A stretch of 64,000 nucleotides of DNA, from contig JBBCGS010000008.1 in NCBI GenBank assembly GCA_037200125.1, positions 434,001 through 498,000 of the forward strand, in the 5' to 3' direction. A program made the position numbers and the translations under genes. The notes under the pieces were generated by a model. The model worked only from the letters and a program-made list of their open reading frames with translations. It was not told where the DNA came from and searched no databases. The DNA comes from JADGHX01 sp037200125 (GTDB taxonomy: Bacteria > Pseudomonadota > Gammaproteobacteria > Steroidobacterales > Steroidobacteraceae). This document shows positions 27,006-35,330 of this stretch, in pieces. Numbering within the stretch: the first letter of the stretch is position 1; each line of letters opens with the position of its first letter.

Positions 27006-27791
27006 CTAATGCTGGCGCTCGACCATCAATTTCTTGATCTCGGCGATCGCCTTGGCCGGGTTCAGGTCCTTCGGGCAGGCGTCCGTGCAGTTCATGATGG
27101 TGTGGCAGCGATAGAGGCGGAACGGATCTTCGAGATTGTCGAGCCGCTCGCCGGTGGACTCATCACGGCTGTCGATGATCCAGCGATAGGCGGCCAACAA
27201 CGCCGCGGGCCCGAGGAAGCGATCGCTATTCCACCAGTAGCTCGGACAGGCAGTGGAGCAACACGCGCAAAGGATGCACGCGGCCGGCCGGTCGATCTTC
27301 TCCTGCTCCTCTTTGGTCTGCAGGCGCTCGGCATCCGGCGGCGGCGGCGAACGCGTTTCGAGCCACGGCTTCACGGACGCGTACTGCGCATAGAAGTTGG
27401 TGAGATCCGGCACGAGATCCTTCACCACCGGCATCGCGGGCAGCGGGTAGATGCTGATCGTGCCGCCCATGGCCTCCATCGCAGTGGTGCAGGCGAGGCG
27501 ATTCACGCCGTTGATGTTCATCGCACACGAGCCGCAGATGCCCTCGCGGCAGGAACGCCGGAACGTTACCGAGGCATCGATGGCGCTCTTGATCTGGATG
27601 AGCCCGTCGAGAACCATCGGCCCGCAGCTCTTCGTTTCGATCTCGAACGTATCGATGCGGGGGTTCTCGCCCGAGCTCGGATCGAAGCGGTACACCTTGA
27701 ACGTGCGGATTTCACCGGCGCCGCCGCGGGCCTTGTGAACCTTGCCGTTCGGGTTGACCTTGGAGTTCTTGGGAAGAATGAACTGGGCCAT
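27006..27791 (-). CDS. sdhB: Succinate dehydrogenase iron-sulfur subunit
   Basis: 261 residues. Transfers electrons from SdhA to quinone through three FeS clusters. The 2Fe-2S site is CREGICGSCAMNINGVNRLAC; the 4Fe-4S site ILCACCSTACPSYWW; the third cluster CHTIMNCTDACPKDLNPAKAI. Length slightly above the E. coli protein (238), at the N-terminus and in a central loop (ETRSPPPPDAERLQTKEEQEK). Eight bases after sdhA. Confidence 0.97.
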   Translation of the reverse strand: MAQFILPKNSKVNPNGKVHKARGGAGEIRTFKVYRFDPSSGENPRIDTFEIETKSCGPMVLDGLIQIKSAIDASVTFRRSCREGICGSCAMNINGVNRLACTTAMEAMGGTISIYPLPAMPVVKDLVPDLTNFYAQYASVKPWLETRSPPPPDAERLQTKEEQEKIDRPAACILCACCSTACPSYWWNSDRFLGPAALLAAYRWIIDSRDESTGERLDNLEDPFRLYRCHTIMNCTDACPKDLNPAKAIAEIKKLMVERQH

Positions 27792-27799
27792 TCGAGTTC

Positions 27800-29593
27800 T
27801 CAGTAAGTGCGCGCTTTGGGGGGGATCGACTCGACGTCATCCGTGAGCGTGTCGAGGTGCACGGGGCGGTAGTCGAACTTCACCTTGCCCGGGCCTTCGA
27901 CCCACACGACGGAGTGTTTCATCCAGTTGACGTCGTCACGATCCGGAAAGTCCTCGCGCGCCTGCGCGCCGCGACTTTCCTTGCGATTTTCGGCCGCGTG
28001 GATGGTGGCCGTGGCCTGCAGCAGCAGGTTCTCCAGCTCCAGGGTCTCCACGAGGTCGGTATTCCAGATGAGCGAACGGTCGCTCACCTTCACATCGGAG
28101 AAGGACTGGTAGGTGCGCTCGAGGCGTTGGATGCCTTCCCGCAGCGTCTCGCCCGTGCGGAAGACCGCGGCGTCGGACTGCATGACCTTCTGCATTTCGA
28201 GCCGGATCTCGGCGGTCGGTCGCGAGCCGTTCGCATTACGCAGCTTGTCCAGGTGCGCAACGGCCTCATCACCCGCATCCTTCGCGAGAGGCTTGTGCGT
28301 GCTGCCCGGCTTGATGATTTCCGCGCAACGGCGCGCGGCCTCGCGGCCGAACACCACGAGGTCGAGCAGCGAGTTCGAGCCGAGGCGATTTGCTCCGTGC
28401 ACCGATACGCACGCCGCTTCACCCACCGCCATGAGGCCGGGCACGACCGCCTCGCTGTTGCCGTTGCTCGGCGCAAGCGCTTCGCCGTGAATGCTGCAGG
28501 GGATTCCGCCCATGTTGTAGTGGACCGTGGGCAGCACCGGGATCGGCGCCTTGGTCACGTCGACGTCCGCGAAAATCTTCGCCGTCTCGGCGATGCCGGG
28601 CAGGCGCTCGTGAATGACTTCGGGGCCAAGATGCTCGAGGTGGAGATGGATGTGGTCCTTCTCCCCGCCGACGCCGCGCCCGCCACGAATTTCCATCGTC
28701 ATCGCGCGGCTCACGACGTCGCGTGACGCGAGGTCTTTCGCGTTCGGCGCGTAACGCTCCATGAAGCGCTCGCCGCTTGCGTTCGTGAGATAGCCGCCCT
28801 CGCCTCGCGCGCCTTCGGTAATCAGACATCCCGCGCCGTAGATGCCGGTGGGATGGAACTGCACAAACTCCATGTCCTGCAGCGGAAGGCCGGCGCGCAG
28901 CACCATGCCGCCGCCATCGCCGGTGCACGAATGCGCGGAAGTGCAGGAGAAATAGGCACGGCCGTAACCGCCAGTGGCGAGGATCGTGGCATGCGCGCGG
29001 AAACGATGGAGCTTGCCTTCCATCATGTCCAGCGCGATGACGCCGCGACACACGCCGTTCTCCATGATGAGGTCGAGCGCGAAATACTCGATGAAGAACG
29101 TGGCCGCGTGCTTGATGCTCTGCTGGTAGAGCGTGTGAAGCATCGCGTGGCCGGTGCGATCCGCCGCGGCGCAGGTGCGATGCGCGGCCGGCCCCCTGCC
29201 GAAGTTCGTGGTCATGCCACCGAACGGGCGCTGATAGATGCGCCCATCGTTCGTGCGCGAGAACGGCAGGCCGTAGTGCTCCAGCTCGATGACCGCCGCC
29301 GGCGCCTCCTTGCACATGAACTCGATGGCGTCCTGGTCGCCGAGCCAGTCCGACCCTTTCACGGTGTCGTACATGTGCCAGCGCCAGTCATCCGGGCCCA
29401 TGTTGGCGAGCGCGGCGCTGATGCCACCCTGCGCGGCCACCGTGTGACTGCGCGTGGGGAACAGCTTGGAAATACAGGCCGTCGCAAGCCCCGCTTCGGC
29501 AAGGCCCAGCGTGGCACGGAGCCCGGCGCCACCGGCGCCGACGACGAGCACGTCGTAAGTGTGATCGATGAATTGGTAGTCAGCGGTCGTCAT
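27800..29593 (-). CDS. sdhA: Succinate dehydrogenase flavoprotein subunit
   Basis: 597 residues from ATG 29593 (MTTADYQFIDHTYDV). Oxidises succinate to fumarate with covalent FAD. The dinucleotide fold VVGAGGAGLRATLGLAEAGL is followed by the covalent-flavin histidine in PTRSHTVAAQGG, active-site HPTGIYG and REEGGY-type GARGEGGYL, and the C-terminal VWVEGPGKVKFDYRPVHLDTL. The large upstream frame extension has no homology and overlaps sdhD. Overlaps sdhD by four bases (ATGA). Confidence 0.98.
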   Translation of the reverse strand: MTTADYQFIDHTYDVLVVGAGGAGLRATLGLAEAGLATACISKLFPTRSHTVAAQGGISAALANMGPDDWRWHMYDTVKGSDWLGDQDAIEFMCKEAPAAVIELEHYGLPFSRTNDGRIYQRPFGGMTTNFGRGPAAHRTCAAADRTGHAMLHTLYQQSIKHAATFFIEYFALDLIMENGVCRGVIALDMMEGKLHRFRAHATILATGGYGRAYFSCTSAHSCTGDGGGMVLRAGLPLQDMEFVQFHPTGIYGAGCLITEGARGEGGYLTNASGERFMERYAPNAKDLASRDVVSRAMTMEIRGGRGVGGEKDHIHLHLEHLGPEVIHERLPGIAETAKIFADVDVTKAPIPVLPTVHYNMGGIPCSIHGEALAPSNGNSEAVVPGLMAVGEAACVSVHGANRLGSNSLLDLVVFGREAARRCAEIIKPGSTHKPLAKDAGDEAVAHLDKLRNANGSRPTAEIRLEMQKVMQSDAAVFRTGETLREGIQRLERTYQSFSDVKVSDRSLIWNTDLVETLELENLLLQATATIHAAENRKESRGAQAREDFPDRDDVNWMKHSVVWVEGPGKVKFDYRPVHLDTLTDDVESIPPKARTY

Positions 29594-29973
29594 GTCGCGG
29601 TTCCGAATGCCACCTTCAGCACGGCAAAGATCGAAGCCGCGGCGATGAGCGTGTGTGCAAACGTTGAAACGAGTAGGGAGATCGTCTTGGCGCCGCCGTG
29701 CACGTAGTCCTCGATGACCACCTGCAAGCCGAGCTTCGAATGCCAGCACACGAGCCCGATGAAGAGCGACAGCAGCACGGCCGTCCAGCTCTGGTGAATC
29801 CACGAGTGAACGCTGCCGTAGTCGAGCGCGGGCAGGCAGATCAGCGACACGACGAAAGACACGCTCAGCGGAATGAGCGCGACGGAGGTCACTCGCTGCA
29901 TCCACCAGTGATGCACGCCCTCCTTCGCGGCGCCTTTGCCGAGAACCCTTCCAAGCGGAGTGCGCAGGCTCAT
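29590..29973 (-). CDS. sdhD: Succinate dehydrogenase membrane anchor subunit SdhD
   Basis: 127 residues from ATG 29973. Three transmembrane helices (VTSVALIPLSVSFVVSLICL, AVLLSLFIGLVCWHSKLGLQ, AHTLIAAASIFAVLKV). The heme-b histidine lies in the second helix, HSKLGLQVVIEDYVHGG being the family pattern for SdhD. The N-terminal LGKGAAKEGVHHWWMQRVTS is typical of this group. Coupled by four-base overlaps to sdhC and sdhA. Confidence 0.93.
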   Translation of the reverse strand: MSLRTPLGRVLGKGAAKEGVHHWWMQRVTSVALIPLSVSFVVSLICLPALDYGSVHSWIHQSWTAVLLSLFIGLVCWHSKLGLQVVIEDYVHGGAKTISLLVSTFAHTLIAAASIFAVLKVAFGTAT

Positions 29974-30359
29974 AGGAGCCCCCTGTGGAGGGCCAGCTCG
30001 GCGACCAGCAGCGCGGTCAGCAGCACCGAAACCGCCGCGACGATCCAGGCGCTCTGCTGCGACTGACGCTTCTCGAGGCCGCGTCCCGTATCCCAAATGA
30101 GGTGCCGGATTCCCGCCACGAGGTGATAGCACAGCGAAAACGCCAGCCCGACGTAGATAAGCTTGAAGATCGGGTGAGCCAGCACCACTGCGGCACGGGC
30201 GTAGGCCTCCGGTCCGTCGGCCAGCGCCATGAGCCAGTACACCAGCGGTATCAGCCCGAAGGTGAGCGCAATGCCGGTGAGGCGATTGAGGAAGGAAGAA
30301 ACAATTGTGTACTTGAACTTGTACACGCCCGCGTGGGGCGACAATGGTCGATCAGGCAT
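29970..30359 (-). CDS. sdhC: Succinate dehydrogenase cytochrome b556 subunit SdhC
   Basis: 129 residues from ATG 30359 (MPDRPLSPHAGVYKFKYTI). The motif RPLSPH, with the SSFLNRLTGIAL quinone-site serine and arginine, and the heme ligand region SLCYHLVAGIRHLIWDTG are present, along with three transmembrane helices. A longer start at 30401 is less likely. The gene is the first of sdhCDAB and follows the SDHAF4-like gene by 62 bases. Confidence 0.95.
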   Translation of the reverse strand: MPDRPLSPHAGVYKFKYTIVSSFLNRLTGIALTFGLIPLVYWLMALADGPEAYARAAVVLAHPIFKLIYVGLAFSLCYHLVAGIRHLIWDTGRGLEKRQSQQSAWIVAAVSVLLTALLVAELALHRGLL

Positions 30360-30421
30360 CAGTGCTCCCGCGGTGGTGCCCGTGACATCTATCGGTGCCA
30401 CCCCGCGCCCGTTTCAATCGT

Positions 30422-30634
30422 TCAGAAGTCGATGCAGCGGCCCTTGCGTTCCCAGTCCCCGTAGCGCGTGGGCTCCGGGCCGGACGGCCCGCCCACTTCA
30501 CGTGGCAGCGGCTGCGGCGGTGGTGTGGAATGAGAGCCGGACACTGGCGCGGCGTCCTGCATGGAACGCTCACGTGGAGACGCGACCTCGACCTCGTTGT
30601 CGACTGGGTTACGCGTCTCGGCCGGATTCTGCAT
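30422..30634 (-). CDS. SDHAF4-like succinate dehydrogenase assembly factor (DUF1674)
   Basis: 70 residues from ATG 30634. The C-terminus VGGPSGPEPTRYGDWERKG, then CIDF at the very end, is the DUF1674 signature. In eukaryotes SDHAF4/Sdh8 binds FAD-loaded SdhA before complex assembly. The N-terminal half is low-complexity and disordered. It stands just upstream of sdhC in the same direction, which strongly supports the assignment. The intergenic gap to the divergent ygfZ is only 58 bases, so both promoters must share it. Confidence 0.85.
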   Translation of the reverse strand: MQNPAETRNPVDNEVEVASPRERSMQDAAPVSGSHSTPPPQPLPREVGGPSGPEPTRYGDWERKGRCIDF

Positions 30635-30692
30635 GGCGCGCGAGTGTACGAGATTTTCGCGCCGAGGACCATTCAAAACCTGTGGAAAAACA

Positions 30693-31910
30693 ATGCTGAA
30701 GCTGGTGGAAAATGCGCGCCCTCGGACCCGCCTCGTGGACATGGGGGTCGTGCGCGCGCAAGGCGCGGATGCCATTAAGTTTCTGCAGGGTCAGGTGTCG
30801 AACGATGTGGCTCGCCTGACGGCGGATCGGTCGGTGCTGGCGGGGCTGCACAACCCGCAGGGGCGGGCAATCGCTCTTTTGAGGCTCGTTCTTGCGGGGC
30901 CGGAGGAGATTCTGGCGCTGGTGCCGCGCGAGCTGGCCGCGCCGGTCGCGGCGCGGCTGGCGAGGTTTGTGTTGAGGGCGAAGGTGAAGATTGCCGATGT
31001 TTCGGCTGAGTGGGAGGTGGCCGGTGTTGAGCTCACCGGTATCGCGGAAGGTTTCGCCGACGCCCCGATTGGGGCTGCGCGCCGCGATGGAGAGGGGCGA
31101 CTTTGGGTTTGTGTGGCAACCGAAAACGGTGGCGCCGGTGCGCCGGCACCGGGACACGCCCCAGCACATGCGACCTCGGCAAATGCAACCTCAGCGGACG
31201 CGACCTCGGCAAATGCAACCTCAGCGGACGCGACCTCGGCAAACGCAACCTCAGCGCATGCGACCTCGGCAAACGCAACCTCAGCGCATGCGACCTCGGC
31301 AAACGCAACCTCAGCGCACGCGGCCTCCGCAAACGCAACCTCAGCACATTCGGTCCCCGCGCACGCGGCGATGTCGCGCTGGCTGGTGGCGAGCCGTGCA
31401 ACGGCTCACCAAGCCGAACCTCGCGGCGACGAGGTGGGTGCCGCGCTTGATGTCGGCAGCCCCCTGCCCCCCATGAGCCGCGACGAGTGGCGCGCCCTCG
31501 ACATCGCCGCTGGCATTCCGCAAGTAGTCGCGGCAACGAGCGAGGCGTTCGTCGCCCAGATGCTGAACCTCGACCTCCTCGACGGCATTGCCTTCGACAA
31601 AGGCTGCTACACCGGCCAGGAAGTCATCGCCCGCGCGCACTACCGCGGCAAAGTGAAACGCCGCATGCAGCGCTTCCGCACCCTCGAACCAACGAAGCTC
31701 GACGCAGGCGACGCCCGAACGCTGAGCGACGGTCGCAACGTCAAAGTCGTGGACGCCGTTCAACTGAGCGACGGTCGCAGCGAGTTCCTCGCCGTCACCA
31801 CCTTTGGCCCCGGCAGCGATGACGCCATCGAAGCGCCGGCAACCGCTTCGCCGGAAAACCCAACGGTGAATGCCGAGCAACTCCCCCTTCCCTATTCCCT
31901 GCCCGCCTGA
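30693..31910 (+). CDS. ygfZ: tRNA-modifying / iron-sulfur-maintenance protein YgfZ with repeat insert
   Basis: 405 residues from ATG 30693. YgfZ is a folate-dependent protein of the GcvT fold needed for activity of some FeS enzymes such as MiaB. The N-terminal half reads VRAQGADAIKFLQGQVSND and LHNPQGRAIALLRLV. The hallmark FDKGCYTGQEVIARAHYRG holds the conserved cysteine C305. Between the halves, residues 160-220 consist of six 10-residue units (ATSANATSAD and variants), explaining why the protein is about 80 residues longer than the norm. Transcribed away from sdh; its 3' end overlaps the convergent sigma-factor gene by 19 bases. Confidence 0.9.
   Translation: MLKLVENARPRTRLVDMGVVRAQGADAIKFLQGQVSNDVARLTADRSVLAGLHNPQGRAIALLRLVLAGPEEILALVPRELAAPVAARLARFVLRAKVKIADVSAEWEVAGVELTGIAEGFADAPIGAARRDGEGRLWVCVATENGGAGAPAPGHAPAHATSANATSADATSANATSADATSANATSAHATSANATSAHATSANATSAHAASANATSAHSVPAHAAMSRWLVASRATAHQAEPRGDEVGAALDVGSPLPPMSRDEWRALDIAAGIPQVVAATSEAFVAQMLNLDLLDGIAFDKGCYTGQEVIARAHYRGKVKRRMQRFRTLEPTKLDAGDARTLSDGRNVKVVDAVQLSDGRSEFLAVTTFGPGSDDAIEAPATASPENPTVNAEQLPLPYSLPA
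31171..31350 (+). repeat. 30-bp tandem repeat inside ygfZ, six units
   Basis: Six adjoining 30-base units; the first two are identical and the last is the most divergent. In the ygfZ frame each unit gives ten residues (ATSANATSAD). In the frame beginning at 31169 each gives two pentapeptides of the form [CR]DLGK-[CR]NLS[GA], which is the A(D/N)LxX pentapeptide-repeat consensus. Confidence 0.95.
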
Positions 31911-33175
31911 CAATCCTCCGCGCGCTTCAACAGCAGCCGTCGCTCGGACCCATTCTTCGTCAACTCAGCCGCGCGCTCGAACTCAGCGCGCGCTTCCTCG
32001 AGCCGACCTAGCTTGAACAGCAGATCCGCGCGAACGCTGGGCAGAAGGTGATAGTTCGCAAGCGTTGGCTCACGCACGAGCGCTTCCACCAGTTCGAGCG
32101 CCAACGCCGGCCCAAATGCCATCGAGACCGCAACCGCGCGATTCAACTCGATCACGGGTGACGGCGTGAGCTGCGCCAGCGCGTCATAGAGCGCAACGAT
32201 GCGCACCCAGTCCGTCTCGGCGGCCGCGCGCGCGGTCGCGTGACAAGCGGCGATCGCCGCCTGCAAGGCGTACGGCCCCAGCGAGCCTCCAAGCGAAACC
32301 GCACGCTCGAGCGCCGCGAGCCCCCGCCGTATCAGAAGCTGATCCCACGTCGCGCGATTCTGCTCGAGCAGCAGCACCGGGTCGCCTGTCGCACTGACGC
32401 GCGCATCAGCCCGCGAAGCCTGCATCTCCATCAGCGCAACGAGCGCATGCACTTCAGGCTCCGAGGGCATCAACTCAGCGAGCACGCGCCCGAGGCGAAT
32501 CGCCTCGTCGCAGAGTGATCGGCGCATCCAGCTCTCGCCAACGGTCGCCGAGTAGCCTTCGTTGAAGACGAGATAGATCACGTTGAGCACGGATCCGAGT
32601 CGCGACGCCAACTCTTCCTTGCGCGGCACGTCGAACGGCACACGCGCCTCGGCCAGCGTCCGTTTCGCGCGCAGGATACGCTGGGAGATCGTCGCTTCGG
32701 GAAGGAGGTACGCTCGCCCGATCTCCTCCATCGTCAGGCTGCACAGAAGACGCAGCGTCAAGGCGACACGCGCATCGGGCGACAGGATCGGATGGCACGC
32801 GATGAAGATCAGCCGCAACAGATCGTCGCCGACGTCGTCATCGAGCGCGGCGTCGATCTGCTCTTCGCGCCGCTTCGCCGCAAGCTCAGGTTCGTCCGCC
32901 AGCTCGTGACCGAGCTCGCGATGCCGCCGCTCCATCATCTTGTAGCGTCGCAGCCGATCGAACGCGCGATTCCTCGCCGCGCTCAGGAGCCACGCGCCGG
33001 GCTTCTCCGGCACGCCGGATTTCGGCCACACCTCGAGCGCGGTGACCAGCGCATCCTGCGCCAACTCCTCGGCGAGGCCGACATCGCGCACGATGCGCGT
33101 GAGGCCCGCGATCAAGCGCGGCGCCTCCATCCGCCAGATCGCATCGATCGCGCGGTGAGCCGCCGCCTCGGTCAT
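31892..33175 (-). CDS. ECF42-type sigma factor with C-terminal extension
   Basis: 427 residues from ATG 33175. The sigma-70 region 2 reads LAEELAQDALVTALEVWPKSGVPEKPGAWLLSAARNRAFDRLRR. Region 4 follows (ALTLRLLCSLTMEEIGRAYLLPEATISQRILRAKRTL). A 230-residue helical, TPR-like extension (NVIYLVFNEGYSAT ... ALERAVSLGGSLGPYALQAAIAACHA ... LYDALAQLTPSPVIELNRAVA) characterises the ECF42 group, which is accompanied by DGPF (YCII-type) proteins and lacks an anti-sigma factor. The three upstream genes here are of that kind, with four-base overlap to the tandem DGPF gene. Confidence 0.9.
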   Translation of the reverse strand: MTEAAAHRAIDAIWRMEAPRLIAGLTRIVRDVGLAEELAQDALVTALEVWPKSGVPEKPGAWLLSAARNRAFDRLRRYKMMERRHRELGHELADEPELAAKRREEQIDAALDDDVGDDLLRLIFIACHPILSPDARVALTLRLLCSLTMEEIGRAYLLPEATISQRILRAKRTLAEARVPFDVPRKEELASRLGSVLNVIYLVFNEGYSATVGESWMRRSLCDEAIRLGRVLAELMPSEPEVHALVALMEMQASRADARVSATGDPVLLLEQNRATWDQLLIRRGLAALERAVSLGGSLGPYALQAAIAACHATARAAAETDWVRIVALYDALAQLTPSPVIELNRAVAVSMAFGPALALELVEALVREPTLANYHLLPSVRADLLFKLGRLEEARAEFERAAELTKNGSERRLLLKRAEDCQAGRE

Positions 33176-33900
33176 GGGCGCTCGACGATCTGACGAACCT
33201 CCACCTGCTCGGCGCCGACCACGGCCAGGTAACTCGTGGCCCAACCCGCCGCCTCGGACAGCGACTCGGCGCTAACGATCACGAAACCACCGAGCAATTC
33301 CTTCGATTCGGCAAACGGCCCGTCCAGCACGAGCGGCTTGCCGTCTTTCAGCTGGAGGCAGGCGCCTTTCGCGCTCGACTCCAGGCCCACCGACGAGAGC
33401 AGCACGCCTGCGCGCTGCATCTCCGCCATCAGCTCGCCCATCTTCGCCGCTTGTGCCGCGTCCAGCGCGACACAACCATCGGCGCCGCGATGCTTGTGCG
33501 TGGCCATGAAGCGTGTCGTCGTGAGGCCCGGCGGCTTTTCGCCCAGGCCGAGATCCCAGGCTTCCGTCACGGGGCGAATATCGATCTCGAGGTCGCCGAG
33601 CACCTGCGCGAATTTCGTCGCCCACTCGATCGCTTCGCCGATCGAGGCAAGCTTCAGGATCGCGAATCCGGCGATCAGTTCTTTCGACTCGGCGAACGGC
33701 CCATCCTGGATCGTGCGCGCTCCGCGGCTGAACCGCAGCCGCACACCGTGCGAGCTCGGGCGCAGGCCGTCACCGGCCAGCAACTTGCCGGATTGCACCA
33801 GCTCGCCAATCATTTCGCCGACGCGCTGGATGAGCTCGAGCGTGGGAACCGCCCCGCTTTCCCAGTGCGCATTCGTTCTGTGCATGATCAGGAATTGCAT
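33172..33900 (-). CDS. Tandem DGPF (YCII-related) protein
   Basis: 242 residues, two fused DGPF domains. The first (1-112) has TIQDGPFAESKELIAGFAIL; the second (128-240) has LVLDGPFAESKELLGGFVIV. DGPF proteins have a dimeric ferredoxin-like fold related to YCII and always accompany ECF41/ECF42 sigma factors. Their role is unknown, possibly as regulators of the sigma factor. ATG 33900 chosen (MQFLIMHRTNAHW). The fusion of two copies into one chain is less common than separate genes. Overlaps the sigma gene by four bases. Confidence 0.88.
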   Translation of the reverse strand: MQFLIMHRTNAHWESGAVPTLELIQRVGEMIGELVQSGKLLAGDGLRPSSHGVRLRFSRGARTIQDGPFAESKELIAGFAILKLASIGEAIEWATKFAQVLGDLEIDIRPVTEAWDLGLGEKPPGLTTTRFMATHKHRGADGCVALDAAQAAKMGELMAEMQRAGVLLSSVGLESSAKGACLQLKDGKPLVLDGPFAESKELLGGFVIVSAESLSEAAGWATSYLAVVGAEQVEVRQIVERP

Positions 33901-33917
33901 CGTTATCGCTCCGGTAG

Positions 33918-34712
33918 TCAGGCGGCAAAGAACTCGGTTACCACGGGCGTGAGCACGTCGGGCTTCACGTTGTGAGTTTGCCCTTTCAGCGTGCGCAACT
34001 GTGCGTTGGGGACCGCGCGCGCAGCCGCTTCGACCGCGGCGCGAAGGCGCGCTTCGCTCTTCCCGCCGCCGATCACCAGGGTCGGCGTGCGAATGGCCGC
34101 CAAGCGCTGCGTCGGTAGTGAAAAATTGCCCATGATGGCGGCGTCGTAGGGCAGCGTGGACGCCGCCGTTTCCAGCTTCGACCAGACGCCTGGCAGGAAC
34201 CGCATCATGAAGACGAAGAACGCGGGCACACCGACCATGTCGCGCATGAAGTATTTCACGGCATCGCCGCGACGGCCCGCCGCGATCATCCGCTCGAGCC
34301 GCATCTGGTGCTCCGCCTTCGAGTGCCGCGCGCTGTCGGCGGGGCTCACCATGTAAGGCGGTTCGTACACCGCGAGCTTCTCGATCGCGAGCCCGCTCGC
34401 CGCCGCTTCGAGCGCAAGCCCGGCACCCGACGAAAGGCCCAGCACGAATGCGGAGCCGCCCGCTTCGCCGATGAGCGCGTCGAGATCCTCCACTTCGCGC
34501 TGCTTGGCGTAGGGCTTCGTGTCGGCGCTCTCGCTGCGGCCGCGGCGGTCGTACATATACACGCGGAATTTCTCCGCCAGCAGCGGCGCGAGCTTCGGCA
34601 TCGGCCCGAACGCGCGACTGCACAGCGCGCCATCCACGAGAATGAGCGGCGGACCCGAACCCACGCGCTCGAAGGCGATGGACGTGCCATCCCGGGAAGT
34701 GACGGTGCTCAT
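33918..34712 (-). CDS. Alpha/beta hydrolase of the ECF42 operon
   Basis: 264 residues. An alpha/beta hydrolase core: LILVDGALCSRAFGP (oxyanion region), YDRRGRSESADT, then the nucleophile elbow VLGLSSGAGLALEAA with Ser in G-x-S-x-G (LSSGAG). The late histidine lies in LKGQTHNVKPDVL. The ATG at 34712 overlaps the upstream DGPF gene by four bases. Substrate unknown; hydrolases of this kind are sometimes part of ECF42 operons, perhaps as stress-response enzymes. Confidence 0.85.
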   Translation of the reverse strand: MSTVTSRDGTSIAFERVGSGPPLILVDGALCSRAFGPMPKLAPLLAEKFRVYMYDRRGRSESADTKPYAKQREVEDLDALIGEAGGSAFVLGLSSGAGLALEAAASGLAIEKLAVYEPPYMVSPADSARHSKAEHQMRLERMIAAGRRGDAVKYFMRDMVGVPAFFVFMMRFLPGVWSKLETAASTLPYDAAIMGNFSLPTQRLAAIRTPTLVIGGGKSEARLRAAVEAAARAVPNAQLRTLKGQTHNVKPDVLTPVVTEFFAA

Positions 34713-35128
34713 TGCCGCTCCATTTCGCGAAAGCGCTCGATCGCCTCGATCGGGCCGAAATCGTCCAGCTCGTAGAGCGGGCGCACCTCGATCACCGCCG
34801 CCCCGCCCTCGCCTGCCGGGCAGGGATAGCGCCGCGACCATTCGAGCGCCTCCTCGCGGGACTTCACTTCGATGAGCGTATAGCCCGCGATCAGCTCATG
34901 GGTCTCGGCGAACGGCCCGTCGATCACGGACTGCCGCCCCGCCGAATGCTTTACGCGCCAGCCGGCGGCACTGGGCTTGAGGCCGGCGCCATCGAGCAGC
35001 GCGCCCGCCTTCTTGAGCGCCTCGTGATACCGCGCCATGTCGGCGAAGAGCTTCTGTTTGACGCTTTCTTCGGGAAACCGGCCCGCCTCGGTATTCGAGT
35101 CGGCCCGGACGAGAATCATGAATCGCAT
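34709..35128 (-). CDS. DGPF (YCII-related) protein, first gene of the ECF42 operon
   Basis: 139 residues. Single DGPF domain: MRFMILVRADSNTEAG, SVIDGPFAETHELIAGYTLIEV, and the C-terminal EVRPLYELDDFGP. ATG 35128 has a strong GGAGGTG ribosome site seven bases upstream, marking it as the operon's first gene. The order is DGPF, hydrolase, DGPF-DGPF, sigma factor. The leader region contains 48-bp tandem repeats. Confidence 0.88.
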   Translation of the reverse strand: MRFMILVRADSNTEAGRFPEESVKQKLFADMARYHEALKKAGALLDGAGLKPSAAGWRVKHSAGRQSVIDGPFAETHELIAGYTLIEVKSREEALEWSRRYPCPAGEGGAAVIEVRPLYELDDFGPIEAIERFREMERQ

Positions 35129-35173
35129 GCCAGCCACCTCCGTTTCGAATACGACGAACGGGGGGAGGGGAAT

Positions 35174-35317
35174 CCGACAGGCCAGCGAAATAATCGGGCG
35201 TGCCCGGGGTGGCGGTGGACACCGACAGCCCGGCGAAACAATCGGCGAGGGCCGCCCGGCATCGGGACTCCGGCAGGCCTGCGAAACATCAGGCGGCGGC
35301 GGGGCGAAACGGCCACC
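35174..35317. repeat. 48-bp degenerate tandem repeat, three units
   Basis: Units start at 35174, 35222 and 35270 with exactly 48-base spacing. Each opens CCGACAGGCC or close variants, followed by GCGAAA and ATCGG; the 3' halves diverge more. It lies in the leader of the ECF42 operon, between it and murI. Confidence 0.75.
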
Positions 35318-35330
35318 CCGCGCAGTGCGG

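Noticed and set aside
31171..31350. CRISPR array
   Set aside because: Units adjoin without spacers and lie inside a coding gene; no cas genes are present.
31103..31450. Pentapeptide-repeat frame in ygfZ as a separate gene
   Set aside because: No start with a ribosome site, and the regions outside the repeat are not protein-like; reported as a finding only.
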